DNA from: Myxococcales bacterium
GTDB lineage: Bacteria; Myxococcota_A; Polyangia; Polyangiales; Houyiibacteriaceae
Assembly (NCBI GenBank): GCA_029862185.1
Contig: JAOTXX010000001.1
Coordinates: 85,486-149,485 of the forward strand
Direction of reading: 5' to 3'
DNA length: 64,000 bases
Shown: positions 18,881 to 27,802 of the stretch, one piece after another
Layout: each line of letters begins with the position of its first letter
How positions within the stretch are numbered: position 1 is the first letter of the stretch
Notes under the pieces: generated by a model
Database searches by the model: none
What the model was told of the DNA's origin: nothing
The model's input: only the letters and a program-made list of their open reading frames with translations
Position numbers and translations under genes: made by a program

Positions 18881-20197
18881 GTGAAACTCTGCGTCATTGG
18901 CACAGGTTACGTTGGCCTCGTCACCGGCACATGCTTCGCCGCGACCGGTCAGCGCGTGGTTTGCGTCGACAAAGACGCCGACAAAATCGAGCGCCTCAAG
19001 CGCTACGAGATTCCCATCTACGAACCGGGCCTGGAAGAGATGGTGAGGGAGAACGCGAGCGCAGGCCGCCTGACCTTTACGACCGACCTCGCCTCCGCCG
19101 TTCGGGATGTGGATTTGGCCTTCATCGCGGTGGGCACGCCTCCCACGCACGACGGCGAGGCGGACCTGAGCGCCGTCTTTGCGGTCGCACGGGAGCTGGC
19201 CAAACACACGACCCACGACCTGGTCATCGTCAACAAGAGCACGGTGCCTGTGGGGACGAACGCGCAGGTTCAGAAGCTCGTCGCCGATGCCGAGCACGAC
19301 ATTCAAGTAGCCTCGAACCCGGAGTTCCTCAAAGAGGGCGGCGCGATCGAAGACTTCATGTATCCGGACCGGATCGTGGTCGGCATCCGTCCGGGGCATG
19401 AGCGAGCGCGCCGACTCATGGATCGGGTCTACCATCCACTCAATCTATCGAGCACGAAGATCGTCTGGATGAATCCGGAAAGCGCGGAAGTCACCAAGTA
19501 CGCCGCCAATACGATGCTAGCGATGCGCATCTCTTTCATGAACGAGTTGGCGGTTCTCTGTGAAGAGGTCGGCGCCGACGTGCAGAGCGTTCGCAAGGGC
19601 GTCGGCAGCGACCCGCGAATTGGCGCACAGTTTTTGCACGCGGGCCCTGGGTACGGCGGGTCTTGCTTCCCGAAGGACGTCAAAGCGCTCGTGGCAACCG
19701 CGCGGCGCCACGGCATCGAGCTCGAGCTCGCAGACGCCACCAACCGCGTAAATGTCCGACACCGGAGCTTTTTGGTTCGTAAGCTCAAGCGCCACTTCGG
19801 AAGCGAGCTTGCTGGCAAGCGGATCGCGATATGGGGCCTCGCCTTCAAGCCGGGCACCGACGACATACGTGAGTCGCCTTCGATCACCACCATCGAATTC
19901 CTGCTCAATGAGGGGTGCGAGGTCGTCGGCCACGACCCCGAAGCCATGAAAAACATCAAGGAACTGTTTGGCGACAACGTCACGCTGGTCGACGACGCCT
20001 ACGACGCGGTAAAGGACGCCGACGCCCTCGTGCTACTGACCGAATGGCGCGAGTATCAATACCCGGAGTTCGATCGGATTCGCGATCTTTTGCGGAGGCC
20101 CGTGATTTTCGACGGCCGCAACATTTGGGTCACCTACAAGCTCGCCGAGCAAGGCTTCGAGTACGCGGGCGTTGGGATCCATACCGAACCGGCCTGA
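18881..20197 (+). CDS. ugd: UDP-glucose 6-dehydrogenase
   Basis: A GTG start gives 438 residues of typical length. The N-terminal Rossmann domain begins KLCVIGTGYVGLVTG (NAD binding), followed by the central helical domain and the catalytic GYGGSCFPKD with Cys262. The C-terminal UDP-binding domain contains GLAFKPGTDDIRESP. The enzyme oxidises UDP-glucose twice with NAD+ to UDP-glucuronate, a precursor for acidic polysaccharides. It fits with the envelope and polysaccharide genes of the window. It is divergent from the YbjQ operon and is followed 6 bp later by the SRAP gene, which may share its transcript. Confidence 0.96.
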   Translation: MKLCVIGTGYVGLVTGTCFAATGQRVVCVDKDADKIERLKRYEIPIYEPGLEEMVRENASAGRLTFTTDLASAVRDVDLAFIAVGTPPTHDGEADLSAVFAVARELAKHTTHDLVIVNKSTVPVGTNAQVQKLVADAEHDIQVASNPEFLKEGGAIEDFMYPDRIVVGIRPGHERARRLMDRVYHPLNLSSTKIVWMNPESAEVTKYAANTMLAMRISFMNELAVLCEEVGADVQSVRKGVGSDPRIGAQFLHAGPGYGGSCFPKDVKALVATARRHGIELELADATNRVNVRHRSFLVRKLKRHFGSELAGKRIAIWGLAFKPGTDDIRESPSITTIEFLLNEGCEVVGHDPEAMKNIKELFGDNVTLVDDAYDAVKDADALVLLTEWREYQYPEFDRIRDLLRRPVIFDGRNIWVTYKLAEQGFEYAGVGIHTEPA

Positions 20198-20203
20198 CCA
20201 GCG

Positions 20204-20827
20204 ATGTGCGGGCGATACACGCTGACTTGCCCCGACGAAGATACACTCGTTGCTAACCTGCCGTTCGACGCGTTCAGCGAGACTCGAATCGAGCTCCGCC
20301 CACGATACAACATCGCGCCAGGGCAACGAAGCCCGGTGATTTATTTCGACGGTGGCAGCCTCATCCTCGCCGATTCGCTCTGGGGATTCGAGCGATCGAC
20401 GGGAGGGCTTGCCATCAATGCACGGTCGGAGACCGCTGAGCGAACGGCCATGTTTCGTGATGCCTTTCGCGGCGGACGATGCCTCGTTCCGGCGGATGGC
20501 TTCCTCGAATGGCGAAGGGAAGGGCGGGTCAACCAGCCGTATCTTTTTCGGACCCAAGACCGTTCGTTGTTCTCGATGGCGGGCCTTTGGAAAGAGGGCC
20601 GCTACGTCGTTCTAACCCAAGATTCGGCCGGCGAGGTCGAGGACATCCACGACCGAATGCCGGTGGTTTTGAGCGGCGAACGAGCGCGGCAATGGTTGCA
20701 CGAGGGTGAGCTATCGGAGTCGCCGCCTCTGACCAGAACGGCGGTCTCTGCGAGAATCAACCGAATCGAAAACGACGACCCCGGCTGCATCGAACCACTT
20801 GCCCAAGGCACATTTCAATTCGACTAG
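20204..20827 (+). CDS. SRAP-domain (YedK/HMCES-type) abasic-site DNA-protein crosslinking protein
   Basis: A 207-residue SOS-response-associated peptidase family protein. Catalytic Cys2 follows the initiator Met (MCGRYTLT), so Met must be removed. Asn36 is in YNIAPGQ, Glu102 in GFLEW, and His149 in IHDRMPVVL, so all active-site residues are present. YedK/HMCES forms a thiazolidine crosslink with abasic sites in single-stranded DNA and shields them. The gene starts 6 bp after ugd; no LexA-type operator was recognised. It converges with the 2TM-domain gene. Confidence 0.94.
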   Translation: MCGRYTLTCPDEDTLVANLPFDAFSETRIELRPRYNIAPGQRSPVIYFDGGSLILADSLWGFERSTGGLAINARSETAERTAMFRDAFRGGRCLVPADGFLEWRREGRVNQPYLFRTQDRSLFSMAGLWKEGRYVVLTQDSAGEVEDIHDRMPVVLSGERARQWLHEGELSESPPLTRTAVSARINRIENDDPGCIEPLAQGTFQFD

Positions 20828-20848
20828 CGATCGGGCTCAGGCTTCGTT

Positions 20849-21469
20849 TTAGCGTCGCTGCTTTCGCTCGGGTCGCTCGATGACCTCGACCTCCGCGACC
20901 TCGGAGTCCGCTCGTTCCACCCTCACTCGCCGGCCTGGCTGCGACGGTGCCTGCGCGCGAGCGGAGAGCTTGCGGGACGCGGCATCCACGAGGGCGTCCA
21001 CGCCCACCTGAATGGCGCGGTCGACCTCTTTGCGAACTTGCTTCTCCCATTTTCCACGGCTCCGCCTAGCGATGCGGCGGCGAGCGCGGGCACGAAGCCG
21101 CTCTCGGTCAGGCATCAATGCGCGACGGGCGCCCAAAGCCAGGGCGACACCCCAGCCTGCGAGGACCCACTGCACCCACCAGCCTGGCCCAGACATGATG
21201 TCGATGACGAACAGGCCGGCGTTGACGACCACGTAGGTGTAGATGCTTTGAAGGAAGCGCTTCTTTCGGGCGGTGACGATTTGCTCTTCTTCGACGAGGA
21301 TCTCGCGCTCCTCTTCGATTTGCGTTGCCGCAGCTTCGACGTCGGCCGCGTCGATTCCGGCTTCCACCGCGGAGTCGACGAGGTCTCGATGAGAGAGCGT
21401 TTCGAGCGGCTGCGTTTCAAGCGCGCGCCGCAAAATTTCTTCGACCTCGTCTCGCGAATACTGCTTCAC
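20849..21469 (-). CDS. 2TM-domain membrane protein
   Basis: A GTG start (21469) gives 206 residues. A charged N-terminal third (MKQYSRDEVEEILRRALE..., rich in Glu/Arg and probably helical) precedes two adjacent hydrophobic helices (SIYTYVVVNAGLFVIDIM and WWVQWVLAGWGVALALGA), the layout of the 2TM family (PF13239). The C-terminus is long, basic and then acidic, and likely cytoplasmic. Function is unknown; similar domains are attached to regulators elsewhere. The gene starts 2 bp after the acyl-CoA dehydrogenase stop, so they form an operon. Confidence 0.7.
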   Translation of the reverse strand: MKQYSRDEVEEILRRALETQPLETLSHRDLVDSAVEAGIDAADVEAAATQIEEEREILVEEEQIVTARKKRFLQSIYTYVVVNAGLFVIDIMSGPGWWVQWVLAGWGVALALGARRALMPDRERLRARARRRIARRSRGKWEKQVRKEVDRAIQVGVDALVDAASRKLSARAQAPSQPGRRVRVERADSEVAEVEVIERPERKQRR

Positions 21470-21471
21470 GG

Positions 21472-23214
21472 CTAGACTGTGTCCCAGCGAAACCCTTCCG
21501 CCGAAAACGCGTCGTCGGCGATGGCCTTCAACATCTCGTCGTCGTTGGTGTCGATGCGCCGGAAGTTGTGCTTGATGCGGACCTTGGCCGCGCGGGTGAA
21601 TGTCCTGAGAATGTCGATTTCGAGCGCCGAAGCCTCGACGCCCTTGCTTTCAATCGAGGCCTGGACGCGGCTAATGGTCGCCGCCATGACGAAGAGGTCG
21701 ATCATGATTTGGGCCAGGCGGTGGCTGTCGAACTGCTTACCGATGATGGCCTTTCCGTGCTTGCGGAGAATCTTGTCGGCCGCCTGAGCCAGGTACCGGG
21801 TTTCCTCTTCGAAAACCTGCGCCTGATCTTGAATGGCCGCGTCTATCCCAGTGAACTTCGCGTCTCCTCCGATGCCGGTCCGGAGCACCGCGTGCTTGCG
21901 CGCGTAGTCCGAGAGCACTCCGAAGCCCTTGATCGGTTCGTTGAAGATGTCCTTCATGGTGGACGCGAGCTCTTTGAGCTGGCTGGCTACGTCGTTCATC
22001 GCCGTCAAAGCGATGAGCAAACGCAGAATCTCGTTGGTGCCTTCGAAGATCCGATTGATTCGGCAGTCGCGAACGATCCGCTCGTACGGATACTCGCGCA
22101 TGTAGCCGTTGCCGCCTGCGATCTGGAGGGCTTCATCGGCCGTACGCCATAGGCATTCGGTGGCGTACACTTTGGAGATGGCGGCCTCGACTTGGTACTC
22201 CTCATAGCCTTCATCGATGAGCCCACCGACCATGGTGACCGCGGCTTCGGCGGTGTAACAGTCGATGACCATCCGAGCGACCTTCTTCTTGATGAGGCCG
22301 TAGCTCGAAATAGGCTGGCCGAACGTCTTTCGCTCGTTTGCTTGGAGGGTCGCCATCTTGATCAGGTGCTTCATCGCGCCGACCGAGCCGCCCCCAAGCC
22401 CCGTGCGTCCGCTGTTCAGGATTGCCATCGCGACCTTGAACCCTTGGCCCACCTCGCCAAGGACGTTGCCGTCCGGCACTTTAACATTGTCGAAGTGCAC
22501 CGTCGTCGTCGAGCTGGAGCGGAGCCCCATTTTGTCTTCGTGGGGGCCGATGCTTACGCCTTCCATATCGGTCGTGATGATGAAGCCGGTCATCTTGCCG
22601 CGGCCGCCTTCCTCGGGCGTCTTTGCGAAAACCGTGAAGAAGTCCGCGATGCCGCCGTTGGTGATCCAGAGCTTGTTGCCATTGATCACCCAGTGGTCAC
22701 CCTCTTTGACGGCAGTCGTCTTCACCGCAGCGGCATCCGAGCCGGCGCCCGGCTCCGTCAGGCAATAGGCCGCGAGCATTTCGCCCGAAGCGAGCTTTTC
22801 CATGTAACGGTTGTTTTGATCTTCGGTTCCGAACAGCAACAGGCCACGCATCCCGATAGAGCTGTGTGCCCCAATCGTCACGGCAACGGAAGCATCGTAC
22901 TTCGCGACTTCTTGTAGGGTGCGCGAGTAGGCCTTGTTGCCGAGCCCCATGCCGCCGTGCTCTTCGGGGATGACCAAGCCAAACATGCCGAACTCTTTCA
23001 GCTCGTCGATGAACTCCTGAGGCAGCTCGCCAGCGACGTCCCAGGCTCGAAAGTCCTCGGCTCGGGGGCCGAGCAAGCCTTCGAGCGCGCCGGAAACATC
23101 AGCGAGGGTTTCTTTTTCTGCGTCGGAGAGCGTCGGAAACGGAAAGATGACGTCCTGTTCGATGCGGCCCATGCACAGGGATCGCATGAAGCTCGTGGTG
23201 TCTTTGTCGGCCAC
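21472..23214 (-). CDS. Acyl-CoA dehydrogenase (VLCAD/ACAD9-like)
   Basis: GTG 23214 with a strong AAAGGAG 7 bp upstream gives 580 residues, longer than the usual 380 because of a C-terminal extension as in very-long-chain enzymes. FAD/substrate motifs are visible: CLTEPGAGSD, KLWITNGG, the QANERKTFGQPISSYGLIKKKVARM region, and the catalytic-base motif RIFEGTNEILR (Glu). It probably introduces the trans-2 double bond in acyl-CoAs, passing electrons to ETF. It is co-transcribed with the 2TM protein. Substrate chain length cannot be fixed from sequence. Confidence 0.93.
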   Translation of the reverse strand: MADKDTTSFMRSLCMGRIEQDVIFPFPTLSDAEKETLADVSGALEGLLGPRAEDFRAWDVAGELPQEFIDELKEFGMFGLVIPEEHGGMGLGNKAYSRTLQEVAKYDASVAVTIGAHSSIGMRGLLLFGTEDQNNRYMEKLASGEMLAAYCLTEPGAGSDAAAVKTTAVKEGDHWVINGNKLWITNGGIADFFTVFAKTPEEGGRGKMTGFIITTDMEGVSIGPHEDKMGLRSSSTTTVHFDNVKVPDGNVLGEVGQGFKVAMAILNSGRTGLGGGSVGAMKHLIKMATLQANERKTFGQPISSYGLIKKKVARMVIDCYTAEAAVTMVGGLIDEGYEEYQVEAAISKVYATECLWRTADEALQIAGGNGYMREYPYERIVRDCRINRIFEGTNEILRLLIALTAMNDVASQLKELASTMKDIFNEPIKGFGVLSDYARKHAVLRTGIGGDAKFTGIDAAIQDQAQVFEEETRYLAQAADKILRKHGKAIIGKQFDSHRLAQIMIDLFVMAATISRVQASIESKGVEASALEIDILRTFTRAAKVRIKHNFRRIDTNDDEMLKAIADDAFSAEGFRWDTV

Positions 23215-23350
23215 TGGTCACTCCTTTTTCGAGGTGGCCCATCATGCACGCCTTGCAGCGGTGCGTCCATGGCCTCCCGATAGGAACTCTTTAGGGTCAG
23301 CGGGCGCTTCCCGCCAGGACGCCGGGCCCGAGAAAAACCGCGGCTTAACG

Positions 23351-23387
23351 AAAAAGGGACCGCGCGCTTTCGCAGCACGGTCCCTTT
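23351..23387 (-). terminator. Intrinsic terminator of the beta-barrel gene
   Basis: On the minus strand, AAAGGGACCG and CGGTCCCTTT (23387-23378 and 23362-23353) form a 10-bp stem with a 15-nt loop, ending in a TTTTT run at 23355-23351. It lies 28 bp past the stop of the 23415-24191 gene. Confidence 0.75.
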
Positions 23388-23414
23388 GGAACGTTCGAGG
23401 ATTCGAGCCCAGGC

Positions 23415-24191
23415 CTAATCGCTGACCTCAACCTCGATGACTTCGGTCTCTGCGACATTCGACTTGTTCTTGTTCTTGCCTAGGACACCCCAGAACGCTG
23501 TGCCGGCGCCGATTCGCCAAGCGAACGACGCGCCGGAACGGCCACTGCCGACATTGATGCCCGGGCCGAGGTCGAAGAAGAACCAAGGGGCAACGTTGTC
23601 ATTGGCCTTGATCTCCACCCCCATACGGACGAGCAGCGGAATCACGCCAAAGTTGCTGCCCTGATTAAAGAAGTAAGTGAACGGGATGTAGCCACCGGTG
23701 ACGACGCTGACGCGCTCGTGAACGTCGATCGAGACGGGGGCGCCTACTTCGGTTTTGATCCCAAAGGTAAACGAGTTGCCGACGTTGCTCGAAAGCAGAA
23801 TACCGGGCTTGAAGAGAATTCCCACGTCGTTGGTCACTTTGGGCCGCTCTTTTGCCGACAGATGCCACCGGAGCAGGCCATTGATGCCAAGGCCGATCTT
23901 GATGAATCGGCTTCCAGATCGGACCCTCACGCCAAAGACCCGGGTTCGGCTGCCTGTGGTCGCGACTCCCCAGCTTCCGCCGTAGACGAGATCACCGCTC
24001 AATCCCCAGTCGAGCTTCTTCTTACCCTTATTCCACCATTCGTAGAACATGCTCGGGTAACCCACGCCACCACTGTGGACCATGTCGTTCTCGAGCTTCT
24101 TCGCACCAATGGTCGAATTCGACGGCCCCGCCAATGCAGGGCTCGCCATCGCCAGGACCAGGACGAATACACCAATTGCTCTTGCTGTCAT
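23415..24191 (-). CDS. Predicted outer-membrane beta-barrel protein
   Basis: ATG 24191 with GGAAGGAG upstream gives 258 residues. There is a clean signal peptide (MTARAIGVFVLVLAMASPALA), then alternating polar/aromatic beta-strand patterns with many Gly, Phe and Tyr (such as SFTFGIKTEVGAPV and GGYIPFTYFFNQGSNFG) and no cytoplasmic helices. This suggests a small barrel or porin-like protein. The last residues are acidic (ETEVIEVEVSD) rather than ending in Phe, so the C-terminal insertion signal is atypical. No specific family was recognised. A strong terminator follows, so the gene is probably monocistronic. Confidence 0.6.
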   Translation of the reverse strand: MTARAIGVFVLVLAMASPALAGPSNSTIGAKKLENDMVHSGGVGYPSMFYEWWNKGKKKLDWGLSGDLVYGGSWGVATTGSRTRVFGVRVRSGSRFIKIGLGINGLLRWHLSAKERPKVTNDVGILFKPGILLSSNVGNSFTFGIKTEVGAPVSIDVHERVSVVTGGYIPFTYFFNQGSNFGVIPLLVRMGVEIKANDNVAPWFFFDLGPGINVGSGRSGASFAWRIGAGTAFWGVLGKNKNKSNVAETEVIEVEVSD

Positions 24192-24404
24192 TTCCAGCTG
24201 CTCCTTCCCCGTGAAACTGGCCGAAGCCTAGATGACAAGCGCCCACATAGCCAGCGAATATCAGGGTGAATTCGATTGAACGCCAGATCCTAGTTTCGAT
24301 AGTGGTTTCAACCGTTTTCGGCGCTTGTCCGTCGATGTAATCAAAGCGATCGCCGGTCTTGACCATGACCGTGCAATCACCATAACCGGGCTCACGGAGG
24401 ATTC

Positions 24405-25043
24405 ATGCGAACAACAGCGCTTCTATTTGTGACTGGTCTCTTGGTGGTGGGCTGCAAGAACCCCGGCGCCGACGTGGCGCCTGCGAAAGTCGAGCCTGCC
24501 CCCGACAGCAAGGCAGAGGCCGCTCCAAGCGGCAAGCCCGACAAGGCGGCCGCAGGCTCCTTGGCCATCAACCCCTCGAACAGCAAGATTGAGTTCGTCG
24601 GCGCCAAGGTCACAGCGAGCCATGTCGGAGGGTTTACCGATTTTTCGGGCAGGGTGGACGTTGGCGACCCCATCGAGTCGAGCACGATTGAGTTGACCAT
24701 CCAAACGGCCTCGCTCTTCGCAGACAAGGAAAAGCTCACCAAGCACCTGAAGTCGCCGGACTTCTTTGATGTGGGCAAGTTCCCAACCGCGAAGTTCCGC
24801 TCCACCGAAATCAAGAAGGACGGAGCCGGCCACACGATAAGTGGTGACTTGATCCTTCACGGCGTCACCAAGAGGATCAGCTTTCCGGCCACGATCAGCG
24901 CCACCGACTCCGAAGTCAGTGCCAACGCGGAGTTCTCGATCAACCGTCAGGACTTCGGCATCGCGTATCCCGGGATGCCGGATGATCTCATCCGCGACCT
25001 GGTCGTGATCAAGCTTTCGCTCAACCTGCCGCGCCAGAGCTAG
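24405..25043 (+). CDS. YceI-family lipoprotein
   Basis: ATG 24405 is preceded by CGGAGG. The 212-residue protein has a lipobox (VVGC, Cys17) and a Pro/Ala/Lys linker, then a YceI domain from about residue 50: NPSNSKIEFVGAKVTASHVGGF, KSPDFFDVGKFPTAKF, and ISGDLILHGVTKRISFP. YceI proteins are extended lipocalin-like barrels that bind polyisoprenoid or other hydrophobic tails. The domain here is lipid-anchored, so it acts at a periplasmic membrane face. Its stop overlaps the convergent DUF3556 gene by 4 bp. Confidence 0.88.
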   Translation: MRTTALLFVTGLLVVGCKNPGADVAPAKVEPAPDSKAEAAPSGKPDKAAAGSLAINPSNSKIEFVGAKVTASHVGGFTDFSGRVDVGDPIESSTIELTIQTASLFADKEKLTKHLKSPDFFDVGKFPTAKFRSTEIKKDGAGHTISGDLILHGVTKRISFPATISATDSEVSANAEFSINRQDFGIAYPGMPDDLIRDLVVIKLSLNLPRQS

Positions 25044-26704
25044 TCACTCGGTATCGCGGGCCAGGGCTGCAGGCCCAGGAGATCTTTGACCGCGATCTCA
25101 CCGGTTTCACGCACTCCGGTCGCTGCGTCGGCGATGGTCCACGCGTGGGTCCCGCGGCCCATTGGCTGCGATTCCACGAAGATGCATCGCAGCTCGCCAT
25201 CTTCGAACCCGCACTGCTCCTGAATGGATCGCAGGAGCTGCAGGTTGTGTAGGTGCCCCTCGCCGAAGTTCCAACCGACGACGATGCCCGTCACGAGCTC
25301 GCCGTCGAGATATTCGTACGCGTCGATGTCGTCGACGGCCTTGGGTAGCAGGGACTGCAGACAGCGGCCGTGGAGGTGCATCGAACGGAAAGCGAGGACC
25401 TTGGACATCGAGGCGATGATGGCGTCCTCGTCGAGCATGCCCTCGAGCTGCGCATGGAGGCCGGGCGCGACCTTGGTGATGTGCGCGTCGATCTTCTTCC
25501 AACAGTCGCCCTTGAAGAGCCAAACGCTGTAGGCCCAGTTCCCCGCGTAGTAACGCATCGAACATAGGAACGAGGCGCGTGACGGAACGAGGTTCCCGAA
25601 CAGCGGGACGGCGATCAGCGCGAAAGCGAGGTAGGCGATGAGCAGTGGCGAGCCAATGCTGAACGCGCTGACGTCGGCATAGTGCCCGAAGAGCACGAAC
25701 GCGCCGTACACCATGATGACGTTCCATTCGATTGGCACGCCCATCGGAATGCTGCTGGTGATGAAGATGTGGAACGAGAGCATGACGGTGAGCGCCACGG
25801 TCGTCGGCATGCCACCGTCGCTGAGGACCAGCACCACCGGGAAAACGAGCTCGACCGCGGTCCCCGCGTGCGCCATCAGGTGGGTCAGGCGGGAAGGGCG
25901 GAGGTCGTCCGGATAGCTTCGGTAAAACAGCTTTCGGACAGACCCCATGCGGGTGAGCGGGCTGTTGCTCTGCATCACTGCGACGACCGACGGGAAGTGA
26001 TGGTTGAGCTTGGAGGTCGCTGCCCACAACCAGATGGCGACCCAAACCAGCTTCGAGCCCGCGAGCCAATCGCCGGCAAAGAGGAAGCAGACGAGCGCGG
26101 TGTAGTAGTGCTCGGCTCGCGACGCGAGGAAGATCGTTTTGTCGGTAAGGCCGAGGAGTGGAAGCAGAACGATAGTTGGCAGGAGGAGGTCGGTTGAAAG
26201 CTCGGGCGCCACCAGCGCACGGAACAAGAAAAACATGTGGGCCGCGTAGAGCAAGACGTCGAGCACGGTGCGCTTCGAGCCACCGAAGACCGGGATGCCC
26301 GGGAAGAGTGAGACTTTGGTCGTGCCCGGTCGGAGGAAGTAAAGCGCGCCGCCCATCGGCGGCTTGTATCGACCCGTGAGCGGACCGCTCCCGCATCCGA
26401 GACCGAGGCCCTCGAAGGCCATGCTCCACAGCACGGCCTTTTGAAACGCGATCGGCTCGTAGTACCAGGCGCTGAAGCTGCCGAGGTCGCCTAAGCCGGG
26501 CGTGACGGAACAGAACACCGTCCAGAGCCAGACGTAGAGAGCGATCTTGAGGATGTAGACGATATAGATCGGCGAGGGAGTGCCGTAGCCCTGCAGCGCC
26601 CAGGATTGGCAGACCATCTTGACGCGCTCCGGAAACGGTTTTCGTTGCCATTCGCCGATGTCGTAGGGGGGTGGGATGGGTTTCAGCAGAGGCACCGGCG
26701 GCAT
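25040..26704 (-). CDS. DUF3556 transmembrane protein
   Basis: ATG 26704 gives 554 residues; the open frame continues upstream but without membrane-protein character. The N-terminus (IGEWQRKPFPERVKMVCQSW, then LQGYGTPSPIYIVYILK) matches DUF3556. About eight to nine hydrophobic segments follow through residue 380, and then a soluble C-terminal region (from about CFKGDC... to the end) ends in short strands. Function is unknown. The family occurs in mycobacteria and proteobacteria, often near lipid metabolism genes. It is divergent from PPK2 (130 bp between starts) and converges with YceI. Confidence 0.8.
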   Translation of the reverse strand: MPPVPLLKPIPPPYDIGEWQRKPFPERVKMVCQSWALQGYGTPSPIYIVYILKIALYVWLWTVFCSVTPGLGDLGSFSAWYYEPIAFQKAVLWSMAFEGLGLGCGSGPLTGRYKPPMGGALYFLRPGTTKVSLFPGIPVFGGSKRTVLDVLLYAAHMFFLFRALVAPELSTDLLLPTIVLLPLLGLTDKTIFLASRAEHYYTALVCFLFAGDWLAGSKLVWVAIWLWAATSKLNHHFPSVVAVMQSNSPLTRMGSVRKLFYRSYPDDLRPSRLTHLMAHAGTAVELVFPVVLVLSDGGMPTTVALTVMLSFHIFITSSIPMGVPIEWNVIMVYGAFVLFGHYADVSAFSIGSPLLIAYLAFALIAVPLFGNLVPSRASFLCSMRYYAGNWAYSVWLFKGDCWKKIDAHITKVAPGLHAQLEGMLDEDAIIASMSKVLAFRSMHLHGRCLQSLLPKAVDDIDAYEYLDGELVTGIVVGWNFGEGHLHNLQLLRSIQEQCGFEDGELRCIFVESQPMGRGTHAWTIADAATGVRETGEIAVKDLLGLQPWPAIPSD

Positions 26705-26833
26705 GCTATCGACCTGAGCGTCGTCTGTCACGGGCAACGGTCCCCGGCTGGCGCAAGAATTCTGAGCTTGGTCCTTTTGGGGGTTTGCCTCCGTCGAGCG
26801 TGCTATGCGAAGTTGAGTTGGAGCGAGGGTGCG

Positions 26834-27691
26834 ATGGGCAAGAGTGAAGAGCAGGAGTCCGGAGTCGAGAGCGTGCGGTCCGACGTCGGTCGGGAGTCGA
26901 AGGCTCCCAAGAGGCCAAAAATCAAAAAGGCGCAGTACAACAAAGTCCTGGCGGATTTTCAGGTCGAGTTGGTGAAGCTCCAGAAGTGGATTCACACCGA
27001 AGGCCTCAAGGTCGTGGTGATCTTCGAAGGTCGTGACGCTGCAGGTAAGGGTGGCGCGATCAAACGGATCACCCAGAGCCTCAATCCACGCGTTTGCCGC
27101 GTCGAGGCGCTCGCAAAGCCCACCGAACGCGAGCGATCCCAGTGGTACTTCCAGCGCTACGTCGAATATCTCCCCGCTGCAGGCGAAATGGTTTGCTTCG
27201 ACCGGAGTTGGTACAACCGCGCCGGCGTCGAAAAGGTCATGGGCTACTGCACCGAGGAGGAGTACCGCGAGTTTCTCCGTTCGTGCCCTCAGTTCGAGCG
27301 CATGCTCGTCCGCTCGGGGATCATCTTGATCAAATACTGGTTCTCCGTCAGCGACGAGGAGCAAGAACGCCGCTTCCAAAAGCGCATCGAAGATCCGATT
27401 CGACGTTGGAAGATCAGCGACGTCGATCTGCAGTCGCGTAAGTACTGGGTCGACTACTCGAGGGCCAAGGACGAGATGTTCGCGCACACCGACATCAAGC
27501 AGGCGCCCTGGTACGTCGTGCACGGCGACGACAAACGCCGCGCCCGCCTCAATGTCATTTCACACTTCTTGAGCTTGATTCCCTACCAAGAAGTGCACCA
27601 GCCCGACCTCAAGCTTCCCGAGCGGCAGAGCAAACAGAAATACATCCGCCCGCCACTCGACGACCAGAACTTCGTACCCGAGATCTACTGA
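26834..27691 (+). CDS. ppk2: Polyphosphate kinase 2 (PPK2 class I)
   Basis: ATG 26834 gives 285 residues. The P-loop is GRDAAGKGG (66-74), and the Walker-B-like segment CFDRSWYNRAGVEKVMG contains Asp123 and Arg124. The lid motif with RRFQKRIEDPIRRWK and the YSRAKDEMF segment are all typical of one-domain PPK2. These enzymes transfer phosphate between polyphosphate and nucleoside diphosphates, usually favouring ATP/GTP formation. The N-terminal 30 residues are basic and probably disordered. It is divergent from the DUF3556 gene. No PPK1 or exopolyphosphatase is nearby. Confidence 0.93.
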   Translation: MGKSEEQESGVESVRSDVGRESKAPKRPKIKKAQYNKVLADFQVELVKLQKWIHTEGLKVVVIFEGRDAAGKGGAIKRITQSLNPRVCRVEALAKPTERERSQWYFQRYVEYLPAAGEMVCFDRSWYNRAGVEKVMGYCTEEEYREFLRSCPQFERMLVRSGIILIKYWFSVSDEEQERRFQKRIEDPIRRWKISDVDLQSRKYWVDYSRAKDEMFAHTDIKQAPWYVVHGDDKRRARLNVISHFLSLIPYQEVHQPDLKLPERQSKQKYIRPPLDDQNFVPEIY

Positions 27692-27802
27692 ACCGGGTCC
27701 GCCGCCCTGCGCAGTTTTTTCCGCGGAAAGTGGCCACGGATTGCGGTCCGGTCGTTCGAGCCCCAGAGTTCAAGGGTTCGGCCGGATGTCCGGCTTCCTT
27801 TC

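Noticed and set aside
23388-23415. A tRNA T-arm-like string (GGGCTCGAATCC on the minus strand) next to the 23353-23387 terminator
   Set aside because: No matching acceptor, D or anticodon arms nearby; treated as chance resemblance.
26705-27523. N-terminal extension of the DUF3556 gene over the PPK2 gene
   Set aside because: The protein start that matches the family is ATG 26704; the extension has no family similarity and runs antisense to PPK2.
27692-27802. Terminator after PPK2 (CTGCGCAG followed by TTTTTT)
   Set aside because: The palindrome is too short with no loop to make a stable hairpin, so I did not call it.
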